This document shows, piece after piece, positions 1-9,000 of a DNA stretch of 20,000 nucleotides. Position numbers and translations under genes: made by a program. The stretch's first letter is position 1. Each line of letters begins with the position of its first letter. The stretch comes from Symbiodinium natans (Eukaryota; Sar; Dinophyceae; Suessiales; Symbiodiniaceae). The stretch spans positions 201,300 to 221,299 of the forward strand of contig CAJNDS010002176.1 in NCBI GenBank assembly GCA_905221605.1, read 5' to 3'. The notes under the pieces were generated by a model. The model had not been told where the DNA came from. It did no database searches and saw only the letters and a program-made list of their open reading frames with translations.

Positions 1-19
1 CCTTGTCTCCCAGAACCCT

Positions 20-76
20 GGGTTTAGGGTTTAGGGTTTAGGGTTTAGGGTTTAGGGTTTAGGGTTTAGGGTTTAG
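20..76 (+). repeat. Interstitial telomere repeat, (TTTAGGG)7
   Basis: Seven perfect TTTAGGG units plus a partial one, followed by a C-rich stretch (77-98). TTTAGGG is the plant-type telomere unit that is also used by dinoflagellates. The tract does not end the sequence and is followed by ordinary DNA, so it is interstitial. It lies about 125 bases left of the start of the HSP70 tandem array. A degenerate echo in the other orientation lies at about 150-172. Confidence 0.97.
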
Positions 77-200
77 CCCCACCCCTCCCCCCCCCCCGGA
101 GCTTGGTTCATGACAACGGACAGCCAATTTTCGAGGATCTTACCAGTTTAACCCTATAAACCCCTAAACCCTTTCTGGACCTGTGGGTTCAGAAGGAGGG
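77..200. other. Unique spacer left of the HSP70 array
   Basis: A C-rich run (77-98) is followed by about 100 bases with no recognisable gene. Copy 2 is preceded by a different sequence at the matching place (4140-4204), so similarity between the two upstream regions starts only at about 201/4205. The left edge of the tandem array is therefore here, or an older copy further left was lost. Confidence 0.7.
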
Positions 201-269
201 CCATGTGGGTGAACATGTGTGCTCCGCAGCCCTCAGTTTTGCAGTGCAGCCCAACTTGTGCTGATCCAG

Positions 270-291
270 TCTTTTCCTTTCGTCCTTAGAC
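270..291 (+). promoter_or_regulatory. Likely spliced-leader acceptor and start context of HSP70 copy 1
   Basis: A pyrimidine-rich run (about 270-287) ends in TTAG (AG at 288-289) and is followed two bases later by the ATG at 292. Dinoflagellate mRNAs commonly receive a 22-nt spliced leader in trans at such an AG. A leader added here would leave an extremely short gene-encoded 5' UTR. The same arrangement is kept before copy 2. No TATA-like promoter is visible, as is usual in this group. The trans-splicing role is inferred. Confidence 0.55.
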
Positions 292-3200
292 ATGGCCAAG
301 AAGACCGCAATTGGCATCGACTCTTGGCAGTTTTGGCATTCATGTGAGTGCGCTTTGTCGATGGTAGTGAAGTTGTAGGTGTGCATTGCAGAGCTGCTGT
401 GCTCCAACACCGTTCCGCTTGGCGTACGGGTGTTCGTAAAGGGGGTCTCAGGATCTTGGCACCACCTACAGCTGCGTCGGCGTTTGGAAGAACGATGGCG
501 TCGAAATCATTGCCAATGATCAGGCACGGACATCACGGGATCGCCACGGCGTACTGGAGAAATGCATAGGATAAGCTCATTGCCAACGCTCAGGGAAATC
601 GGACGACGCCGTCCTATGTAGCTTTCACGGACACCGAGCGCTTGATTGGCGATGCCGCGAAGAACCAGGTCGGGCAGGGTCTGGGGTTCATCTGCACGTC
701 GCACACAGCATGCGCAGCACTACTCTCAGAGGAGCCACCGGCAGCTATAGGCTGCAAAACTGAGCTGGAAGCTATGCTTCGCCCGTAAACACAAGCACGG
801 CGTGAGCGTCTCAAATCTTTGCCCATGCAGGTGGCGCGCAACCCGGAGAACACGGCCCCTGGTCTGCCGAAGCTCTATTTTCTTGGCGTTCGCTGTTTGA
901 AGACTGGCTTCGATTGCAATAGGGCTGCCTTGGCATTGGGGCTTTGGTCTGCAGTGCGGCTAAGGTGTTCGATGCCAAGCGCCTGATTGGCCGCAAATTC
1001 GCAGATCCCATTGTGCAGTCCGACATCAAGCTGTGGCCCTTCAAGTGTGTTTCTGGTCAGGGTGACAAGCCCATGATCGTGGTCACAGTCGAGGGGGAGG
1101 AGATCTTAGTGGGGCTGACGGGCTGACTACCCCACCCCATCCCCAAAGCAAGAGCCATGGCCCATGCCTGTAGATCTCACGACTTGTCATGTTCGCGGGC
1201 GAAACGCATGTCTGGCAGCAGGGTTAGTGTATGCATCATACTGTCCGAAGGAGAAGAAGTTCCACCCGGAGGAAATTTCCTCCATGGTGCTCTTGAAGAT
1301 GAAGGAGACTGCGGAGGCCTACCTCGGCACCAAGATCAACGATGCCGTGGTGACGGTGCCGGCGTACTTCAACGACTCGCAGCGGCAGGCCACCAAAGAT
1401 GCAGGCGCTCCCCTCCTTCTAACAGTTAACAGTTAACACTCAATCTCATGTCTGTTCCACAATGTCCCCTTCGAGACTTCTATAGACTTCGCTCCATGGC
1501 AAAACGCTGACGCGACGACAGGCACCATCTCCGGCATGAACGTGCTGCGCATCATCAATGAGCCGCTCACCTCAAAAAAAGGTTCCAGATGAGTTGGAGT
1601 TGGGAGATGTGCACACCAAGTCCCAGTTACTGTAATCATGAATCATGTTGCTGTGATGTCTGGGAGAGACGAGGCCAACTGCGGCAGCCATTGCCTACGG
1701 CCTGGACAAGAAGGGCTCCGGCGAGAGGAACGTCCTCATCTATGACCCTTGGCTATAGTCCCTAGTACATGGCACGCGGACATCCAGGGAATCTGAAAGC
1801 GTTTCTAGCAGGAGCTGCTCAGCGAAAGGCATTGCCCTCACAGTAGCACGTTTGCATGCGTTTGCGTACCATGGCTGCCTGAGTCCCCCATAACAGATCC
1901 TTGAGCCCTTGCTTAAGCCGATGGGCTTTAGATTGGTGCTTTCATGAACAGGACATGGGCGGCGGCACCTTCGATGTCTCGCTCCTGACCATCGAAGACG
2001 GGATTTTCGAGGTGAAGGCCCGCTTCTTGCTGAAAAGCTGTTGCTCCTCTTCAGTTCGATATTGGGAGAGGCTTTTGTTGCGCGTTGCACGTTTAGCAGG
2101 TGAGGGTGGTAAGGGCAAGCCCTCGAATCAGAAACTCATCTGTAATCGTTCTTTCCAGAGAGAGACGTCGTTTTGCTGGTGTTACGCATTGCAGTTGCGC
2201 TTATAGAATTCCGGATGAGTGTTTGCGGACATGCAGAGGCAACCGCCGGCGACACCCATCTCGGTGGCGAGGACTTCGACAATCGCATTGTGGACTTCTG
2301 CATCCAGGACTTCAAGCAACTTGTCCGAGAAGTCACTGTGTAAGATGCAGCAGCAGCTTGGACAGGGTGTTGCTATACATGTTGGTGCCATCCGAGGCGC
2401 AAGAATCGCGGCAAGGACCTGGCGGGCAACCAGCGGGCCTTGCGCCGTTTGCGAACCCAGTGCGAGCGTGCCAAGCGAACATTGTCTTCCTCTACCCAGG
2501 CCACCATCGAGATCGACTCCCTTTACGAGGGCATTGACTACTCCTGCTCACTGTCCCGTGCCCGCTTCGAGGAGCTGTGCATGGATTACTTCCGCAACTC
2601 CATGGGCCCAGTGGAGAAGTGCCTGAGGGACTCTGGCATCGACAAGAAGGCCGTGCACGACGTGGTGCTGGTCGGCGGCTCCACGCGCATTCCCAAGGTG
2701 CAGGCCATGATCCAAGAGTTCTTCAACGGCAAGGAGCCCAACAGGTCCATCAACCCTGATGAGGCGGTGGCCTACGGTGCCGCGGTGCAGGCTGCCATCC
2801 TGACGGGCGAGGGTTCGTCCCAGGTGCAGGACCTCCTGCTCCTGGATGTGACGCCCTTGTCCATGGGTCTGGAAACTGCGGGTGGCGTGATGACCAAGTT
2901 GATCGAGCGCAACACGACCATTCCCACCAAGAAGGCCTTGGGAACGGAACGTCGCGTAATCGGAAGGAAAAAACGGGTTAAGGTCTCGTGAGACACCTCC
3001 TTGCATCCGCAAATCACCAATTGGACCCTACAGCCACCCCCATGCCCCACGCGTTTTGTGCCCTTACAAAACATGACAAGCCCCTGGCGAAAATTCGACG
3101 AGGGCCAGACCTTCACCACCTACGCTGACAACCAGCCGGGTGTGTTGATCCAGGTCTTCGAGGGCGAGCGCGCCATGACCAAAGACAACAACCTGCTGGG

Positions 3201-3998
3201 TAAGTTCCACCTGGATGGCATCCCGCCAGCCCCGCGCGGTGTGCCCCAGATCGAGGTGACCTTCGACATCGACGCCAACGGCATTCTGAATGTAAACGCC
3301 TCGGACAAGTCCACGGGAAAGTCCAACCAGATTACCATCACCAACGATGTTTGGCCAAAACCCGGCAAGTTTGTTTTGAGGTTCTTGAGGTCGTTCCCAG
3401 CTATCTGGGTTGCCAAGAGCGGGAACACTAAAATGCAAAATCGCCTAGGAGAAGGGCCGCCTGTCGCAGTCCGAGATCGACCGCATGGTGCAAGAAGCAG
3501 AAGCTTGGGGTGTTGGGAGTTATTGCTGCTTCATTTGGGGTTGTATATGCCCTGAAGATCCCTGAAGTTAGTTTACGGCACCTTACAGTTTTCTACAGTC
3601 AGGGGACCCCGACCACACCCCAGGAGAAGTTCCGTGCCGAAGATGAGGCTAACAAGCTCAAGATCGAGGCCAAGAACGGCTTGGAGAACTACTGCTTCAC
3701 CATGCGCAACACCTTGAACGAGGAGAAGCTGAAGGACAAGTTCGAGGGCGGCGACAAGGAGAAGATCGAGTCGGCCGTTCAGGAGACCCTTGACTGGCTG
3801 GACAAGAACCAGCTGGCAGAGAAGGACGAGTTCGAGGCTAAGCAGAAGGAGCTCGAGGGCGTCGTGAACCCAATCATGATGAAGGTCTACCAGGCGGCAG
3901 GTGGCGGTGGCATGCCCGAGGGCGGCATGCCCGGTGGTGGCATGGGCGGCGCCGCCCCCGGCGGCGCCGGCGGCCCGACCGTTGAGGAGGTTGACTAG
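292..3998 (+). CDS. HSP70: Cytosolic HSP70 chaperone, tandem copy 1 (14 exons, 647 aa)
   Basis: ATP-dependent chaperone of the HSP70/DnaK family that binds unfolded segments of client proteins. Exons: 292-318, 452-523, 594-668, 831-854, 965-1096, 1251-1404, 1522-1561, 1674-1743, 1952-2017, 2239-2315, 2397-2934, 3103-3345, 3449-3499, 3624-3998. Joined, they stay in frame from MAKKTAIGI to a TAG stop and give 647 residues, normal for a cytosolic family member. The three HSP70 signatures are present: IDLGTTYS (residues 9-16), [12 protein letters not shown] (197-208) and [13 protein letters not shown] (335-347). The C terminus has GGMP-type repeats and ends in EEVD, the docking tail for TPR co-chaperones of cytosolic HSP70; no signal peptide is seen. 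Twelve of 13 introns have GC or GA donors. Copy 2 follows 297 bases downstream on the same strand. Exon junctions were set by family conservation and by maintained frame, so individual boundaries could shift a base or two where flanks repeat. Confidence 0.93.
319..3623 (+). other. Introns of HSP70 copy 1, nearly all with non-GT donors
   Basis: Introns with donor dinucleotide: 1, 319-451 GA; 2, 524-593 GC; 3, 669-830 GT; 4, 855-964 GC; 5, 1097-1250 GA; 6, 1405-1521 GC; 7, 1562-1673 GC; 8, 1744-1951 GA; 9, 2018-2238 GC; 10, 2316-2396 GC; 11, 2935-3102 GC; 12, 3346-3448 GA; 13, 3500-3623 GA. All end in AG and all are followed by an exon starting with G. Lengths are 70-221 bases. These sites were placed by restoring the conserved HSP70 protein. 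GC and GA donors with AG|G acceptors are known from dinoflagellate genomes. Confidence 0.85.
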
Positions 3999-4108
3999 GC
4001 CTGAGGCCGTCGTGTGCAGCAGGCGCTTCTGCAAACTGCGTTGCTCCCAGCCTGCGAAGCAAGCAGCCTGCAAGGCACCCCTCCAGAGACCACAGAATTT
4101 GCAAGCCG

Positions 4109-4122
4109 GTGCTGTACAGCAC
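4109..4122. repeat. 14-bp perfect palindrome after HSP70 copy 1
   Basis: GTGCTGTACAGCAC equals its own reverse complement. It could form a 5-bp stem with a GUAC loop in the 3' UTR. The same palindrome occurs at 8110-8123 after copy 2, as expected from the duplication. Confidence 0.8.
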
Positions 4123-4273
4123 ATGCCGGACAAAAGACGAAAGACTTTCGTTATGTTTTGTTCGTGGTCATTCATCGTCGCTAGTTGCTTTGAGCAGCAC
4201 CATACCATGTGGGTGAACATGTGTGCTCCGCAGCCCTCAGTTTTGCAGTGCAGCCCAACTTGTGCTGATCCAA

Positions 4274-4295
4274 TCTTTTCCTTTCGTCCTTAGAC
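4274..4295 (+). promoter_or_regulatory. Likely spliced-leader acceptor of HSP70 copy 2
   Basis: Same pyrimidine-rich run and TTAG (AG at 4292-4293) as before copy 1, with the ATG two bases downstream at 4296. Keeping a private AG acceptor in front of each copy fits either separate transcription or a polycistronic transcript resolved by trans-splicing. The role is inferred from the group's biology. Confidence 0.55.
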
Positions 4296-7200
4296 ATGGC
4301 CAAGAAGACCGCAATTGGAATCGACTCTTGGCAGTCTTGGCATTCGTGCGAGTGCGCTTTGTCGATGGTAGTGAAATGGTAGGTGTGCATTGCAGAGCTG
4401 CTGTGCTCCAACACCGTTCCGCTTGGCGCGCGGGTGTTCGTAAAGGGGGCCTCAGGATCTTGGCACCACCTACAGCTGCGTCGGCGTTTGGAAGAACGAC
4501 GGCGTCGAAATCATTGCCAATGATCAGGCACGGACATCACGGGGATCGCCATGGCGTACTGGAGAAATGCATATAGGGTAAGCTCATTGCCAACGCTCAG
4601 GGAAATCGGACGACGCCGTCCTATGTAGCTTTCACGGACACCGAGCGCTTGATTGGCGATGCCGCGAAGAACCAGGTCGGGCAGGGCCTGGGGTTCATCT
4701 GCACGTCGCACACAGCATGCGCAGCATGACTCTCAGAGGAGCCACCTGTAGCTATAGGCTGCAAAGCTGAGCTCGAAGCTATGCTCCGCACGTAAAGACC
4801 AGCACCATCCTGTCAGCCTTGTGGCACGGCTTGCACCTCTCATTGTCAATATTGTCAAGCATGGGGCAGGTGGCGCGCAACCCGGAGAACACGGCCCCCT
4901 GGTCTGCCGAAGCTCTATTTTCTTGGCGTTTGCAATAGGGTTGCATTGGCATTGGGGCTTTGGTCTGCAGTGCGGCTAAGGTGTTCGATGCCAAGCGCCT
5001 GATTGGCCGCAAATTCGCAGATCCCATTGTGCAGTCCGACATCAAGCTGTGGCCCTTCAAGTGTGTTTCTGGTCAGGGTGACAAGCCCATGATCGTGGTC
5101 ACAGTTGAGGGGGAGGAGATCTTAGTGGGGCTGACGGGCTGACTACCCCACCCCATCCCCAAAGCAAGAGCCATGGCCCATGCCTGTAGATCTCACGACT
5201 TGTCATGTTCGCGGGCGAAACGCATGTCTGGCAGCAGGGTTAGTGTATGCATCATACTGTCCGAAGGAGAAGAAGTTCCACCCGGAGGAAATTTCCTCCA
5301 TGGTGCTCTTGAAGATGAAGGAGACTGCGGAGGCCTACCTCGGCACCAAGATCAACGATGCCGTGGTGACGGTGCCGGCGTACTTCAACGACTCGCAGCG
5401 GCAGGCCACCAAAGATGCAGGCGCTCCCCTCCTTCTAACAGTTAACAGTTAACACTCAATCTCATGTCTGTTCCACAATGTCCCCTTCGAGACTTCTATA
5501 GACTTCGCTCCATGGCAAAACGCTGACGCGACGACAGGCACCATCTCCGGCATGAACGTGCTGCGCATCATCAATGAGCCGCTCACCTCAAAAAAAGGTT
5601 CCAGATGAGTTGGAGTTGGGAGATGTGCACACCAAGTCCCAGTTACTGTAATCATGAATCATGTTGCTGTGATGTCTGGGAGAGACGAGGCCAACTGCGG
5701 CAGCCATTGCCTACGGCCTGGACAAGAAGGGCTCCGGCGAGAGGAACGTCCTCATCTATGACGCTGGGCTATAGTCCCTAGTACATGGCACGCGGACATC
5801 CAGGGAATCTAGGGAATCTGGAAGCTTTTCTAGCAGAACCTGCTCAACGTTGTCACAGTAGCGAGTTTGCATGCGTTTGCGTACCATGGCTGCGATTGAG
5901 CCCTTGCTTAAGCCGATAGGCGTTAGATTGGTGCTTTCATGAACAGGACATGGGCGGCGGCACCTTCGATGTCTCGCTCCTGACCATCGAAGACGGGATT
6001 TTCGAGGTGAAGGCCCGCTTCTTGCTGCAAAGCTGTTGCTCCTCTTCAGTCCGATATTGGGAGAGGTATTGGTTTTTGTTGCGCAACCTCCGGCCGCGTT
6101 GCACGTTTAGTAGGTGAGGGTGGTAAGGGCAAGCCCTCGAATCAGAAACTCATCTGTAATCGTTCTTTCCAGAGAGAGACGTCGTTTTGCTGGTGTTACG
6201 CATTGCAGTTGCGCTTATAGAATTCCGGATGAGTGTTTGCGGACATGCAGAGGCAACCGCCGGCGACACCCATCTCGGTGGCGAGGACTTCGACAATCGC
6301 ATTGTGGACTTCTGCATCCAGGACTTCAAGCAACTTGTCCGAGAAGTCACTGTGTAAGATGCAGCAGCAGCTTGGACAGGGTGTTGCTATACATGTTGGT
6401 GCCATCCGAGGCGCAAGAATCGCGGCAAGGACCTGGCGGGCAACCAGCGGGCCTTGCGCCGTTTGCGAACCCAGTGCGAGCGTGCCAAGCGAACATTGTC
6501 TTCCTCTACCCAGGCCACCATCGAGATCGACTCCCTTTACGAGGGCATTGACTACTCCTGCTCACTGTCCCGTGCCCGCTTCGAGGAGCTGTGCATGGAT
6601 TACTTCCGCAACTCCATGGGCCCAGTGGAGAAGTGCCTGAGGGACTCTGGCATCGACAAGAAGGCCGTGCACGACGTGGTGCTGGTCGGCGGCTCCACGC
6701 GCATTCCCAAGGTGCAGGCCATGATCCAAGAGTTCTTCAACGGCAAGGAGCCCAACAGGTCCATCAACCCTGATGAGGCGGTGGCCTACGGTGCCGCGGT
6801 GCAGGCTGCCATCCTGACGGGCGAGGGTTCGTCCCAGGTGCAGGACCTCCTGCTCCTGGATGTGACGCCCTTGTCCATGGGTCTGGAAACTGCGGGTGGC
6901 GTGATGACCAAGTTGATCGAGCGCAACACGACCATTCCCACCAAGAAGGCCTTGGGAACGGAACGTCGCGTAATCGGAAGGAAAAACCGATTAAGTGTTA
7001 AGTACTGGTGAGACACCTCCTTGCATCCGCACATCACCAATTGGACCCTACCGCCACCCCCATGCCCCAAGCGTTTTGCACCCTTACAAAACATGAGAAG
7101 CCCCTGACGAAAATGCGACGAGGGCCAGACCTTCACCACCTACGCTGACAACCAGCCGGGTGTGTTGATCCAGGTCTTCGAGGGCGAGCGCGCCATGACC

Positions 7201-7999
7201 AAAGACAACAACCTGCTGGGTAAGTTCCACCTCGATGGCATCCCGCCAGCCCCGCGCGGTGTGCCCCAGATCGAGGTGACCTTCGACATCGACGCCAACG
7301 GCATTCTGAATGTAAACGCCTCGGACAAGTCCACGGGAAAGTCCAACCAGATTACCATCACCAACGATGTTTGGCCAAAACCCGGCAAAGTTGTTTTGAG
7401 GTTCTTGAGGTCGTTCCCAGCTATCTGGGTTGCCAAGCGCGGGAACACTAAAATGCAAAATCGCCTAGGAGAAGGGCCGCCTGTCGCAGTCCGAGATCGA
7501 CCGCATGGTGCAAGAAGCAGAAGCTTGGGGTGTTGGGAGTTATTGCTGCTTCATTTGGGGTTGTATATGCCCTGAACGGCACCTTACAGTTTTCTACAGT
7601 CAGGGGGCCCCGACCACACCCGAGGAGAAGTTCCGTGCCGAAGATGAGGCTAACAAGCTCAAGATCGAGGCCAAGAACGGCTTGGAGAACTACTGCTTCA
7701 CCATGCGCAACACCTTGAACGAGGAGAAGCTGAAGGACAAGTTCGAGGGCGGCGACAAGGAGAAGATCGAGTCGGCCGTTCAGGAGACCCTTGACTGGCT
7801 GGACAAGAACCAGCTGGCAGAGAAGGACGAGTTCGAGGCTAAGCAGAAGGAGCTCGAGGGCGTCGTGAACCCAATCATGATGAAGGTCTACCAGGCGGCA
7901 GGTGGCGGTGGCATGCCCGAGGGCGGCATGCCCGGTGGTGGCATGGGCGGCGCCCCCCCCGGCGGCGCCGGCGGCCCGACCGTTGAGGAGGTTGACTAG
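4296..7999 (+). CDS. HSP70: Cytosolic HSP70 chaperone, tandem copy 2 (14 exons, 647 aa)
   Basis: Second copy of the same cytosolic HSP70. Exons: 4296-4322, 4456-4527, 4601-4675, 4870-4893, 4981-5112, 5267-5420, 5538-5577, 5690-5759, 5947-6012, 6253-6329, 6411-6948, 7123-7365, 7469-7519, 7625-7999. Spliced together they give an open frame of 647 residues with the same three family signatures and the EEVD tail. The only protein change I see against copy 1 is A634P in the glycine-rich tail; other exon differences are a few synonymous changes (for example in residues 8 and 38). Both copies appear intact, which argues that both are expressed or kept alike by gene conversion. Sequence similarity to copy 1 continues weakly to about 8165 and then stops, so no third copy follows on this side. 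Confidence 0.93.
4323..7624 (+). other. Introns of HSP70 copy 2, same positions and donor types
   Basis: Introns: 1, 4323-4455 GA; 2, 4528-4600 GC; 3, 4676-4869 GT; 4, 4894-4980 GC; 5, 5113-5266 GA; 6, 5421-5537 GC; 7, 5578-5689 GC; 8, 5760-5946 GA; 9, 6013-6252 GC; 10, 6330-6410 GC; 11, 6949-7122 GC; 12, 7366-7468 GA; 13, 7520-7624 GA. All end AG before G. Introns 5, 6, 7, 10 and 12 have the same length as in copy 1 and look identical or nearly so, whereas 3, 4, 8, 9, 11 and 13 differ in length. The acceptor of intron 13 is GAG here and CAG in copy 1. Confidence 0.85.
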
Positions 8000-8109
8000 G
8001 CCTGAGGCCGTCGTGTGCAGCAGGCGCTTCTGCAAACTGCGTTGCTGCCAGCCTGCGAAGCAAGCAGCCTGCAAGGCACCCCTCCAGAGACCACAGAATT
8101 TGCAAGCCG

Positions 8110-8123
8110 GTGCTGTACAGCAC
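8110..8123. repeat. 14-bp perfect palindrome after HSP70 copy 2
   Basis: Same GTGCTGTACAGCAC palindrome as at 4109-4122, at the same distance after the stop codon. Confidence 0.8.
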
Positions 8124-8165
8124 ATGCCGGGAAAAGAATGTTGTTCATGGTCTTTCTGCAGCGGT

Positions 8166-8608
8166 CAGGAGCAGGAGGTGTTGCGACCTCACCTTTAACG
8201 TTTGTCTTGGAGGGTTTGATGTTTCGTTGGGACATCTTAGCCCATCAGGGAGGCAGGTAAAGCTATTTGGCTTGTAGGAGAAAGCACCCTTGCGATGAAG
8301 GAAAGAAATGTCCATTCCACTGTCCAACGGGATACATCACTAAGTATCAGGCCGCCCCGCCGAAGCACACGGTTCGCCTAATAATCAAAGCAAAACGCCA
8401 CTATGCAAGACGCCGAATTCTTCGGAGATCTCTCGGGGAGCTGCGAGGGTACCGTGTAGAAGGCCCTACACCAGGAAACCTCTGCTCAACTCCGCAACCC
8501 CCCCCCCCCCCCCCAGCACGGCTACAAAATCAAATCTCGCCATCTTTGCTTGAACCAGGCTTTAGGCTTTAGGCTTCGAGGGTCGCTGGGCGAGTTCGCA
8601 GGAATCAC
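8166..8608. other. Unique sequence right of the array, no supported gene
   Basis: Similarity to the HSP70 unit ends at about 8165. The region has a C-run (about 8500-8514) and a short CTTTAGG echo (8560-8577). An open frame at 8267-8572 codes for a basic, low-similarity-looking peptide that runs through the C-run; I do not recognise it and do not call it a gene. Confidence 0.6.
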
Positions 8609-8644
8609 AAACCCTTAAACCTTAAACCCTAAACCCTAAACCCT
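8609..8644 (-). repeat. Interstitial telomere repeat (CCCTAAA)
   Basis: About five CCCTAAA units, the first two being CCTTAAA variants. Confidence 0.9.
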
Positions 8645-8703
8645 CCTGAATCTCAGCTAGGGTTCCAGGGCCCACGTAGCAAAGGCCCCCAGGCAGCAAA
8701 CCG

Positions 8704-8720
8704 CACACACACACACACAC
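8704..8720. repeat. CA microsatellite
   Basis: Eight or nine CA units followed by an A-rich stretch. Confidence 0.85.
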
Positions 8721-8805
8721 AAACAGAGACAGTCTTGCCGCAATGCTTACTGGAAGGCCCTGAGATGAAACAAGTCTCTAGACCTGTGTGGTGTTTGGGA
8801 GGTTC

Positions 8806-8861
8806 CCCTAAAACCTAAACCCTAAACCCTACACCCTAAACCCTAAACCCTAAACCCTAAA
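8806..8861 (-). repeat. Interstitial telomere repeat (CCCTAAA)
   Basis: About eight CCCTAAA units, including one CCCTACA variant. The 106 bases between this tract and the next (8862-8967) show no recognisable gene. Confidence 0.92.
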
Positions 8862-8967
8862 GGTCTGCGCTTCCATGAATGTCTCGCAGCTCTTCGATCT
8901 TTCCGCTGCCCCTGCAGCGGCTCGGCTGCGATGACGGGGACGAGTTTTGCCTCGGTCCAGGATGGCT

Positions 8968-9000
8968 TTTAGGGTTTAGGGTTTAGGGTTTAGGGTTTGG
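8968..9000 (+). repeat. Interstitial telomere repeat (TTTAGGG)
   Basis: Four TTTAGGG units and a TTTGG end. It points the opposite way to the tract at 8806-8861. Confidence 0.92.

Larger units (their letters stand above)
3999..4295 (+). other. Spacer between the two HSP70 copies
   Basis: This 297-base spacer holds the 3' UTR of copy 1 and the 5' region of copy 2. Its first 135 bases are nearly identical to the sequence after copy 2 (8000-8135) and its last 90 match the sequence before copy 1. Only about 70 bases (4136-4204) are specific to this spacer. No AATAAA signal is visible, which is not unusual for dinoflagellates. A 14-bp perfect palindrome lies at 4109-4122. Confidence 0.8.
201..8135 (+). 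repeat. Tandem array of two 4.0-kb HSP70 units
   Basis: Unit 1 (201-4135) and unit 2 (4205-8135) align along their whole length with an offset of 4004 bases at the start and 4001 at the stop codon, moving up to 4020 between because of intron indels. Exons are almost identical. Tandem, same-strand copies of highly expressed genes are characteristic of dinoflagellates. Confidence 0.95.

Noticed and set aside
944-1126. Separate small genes at 944-1126, 1164-1436 and their copies at 4960-5142, 5180-5452
   Set aside because: They are HSP70 exons 5 and 6 with intron read-through at their edges, not independent genes.
3573-4220. Long minus-strand open frame opposite the last HSP70 exon (215 aa), with a 225-aa counterpart at 7448-8125
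   Set aside because: Open frames opposite HSP70 genes are a known side effect of their codon use; the translation is leucine/valine-rich without recognisable domains.
292-7999. HSP70 copies as broken pseudogenes, since each is interrupted by many stops and frame changes
   Set aside because: With introns of the dinoflagellate GC/GA-AG type removed, both give full 647-residue proteins with all family motifs and an EEVD tail.
8267-8572. 101-aa basic open frame right of the HSP70 array
   Set aside because: No recognisable motif, passes through a C-run, and no acceptor-like sequence precedes the start; not enough to call a gene.
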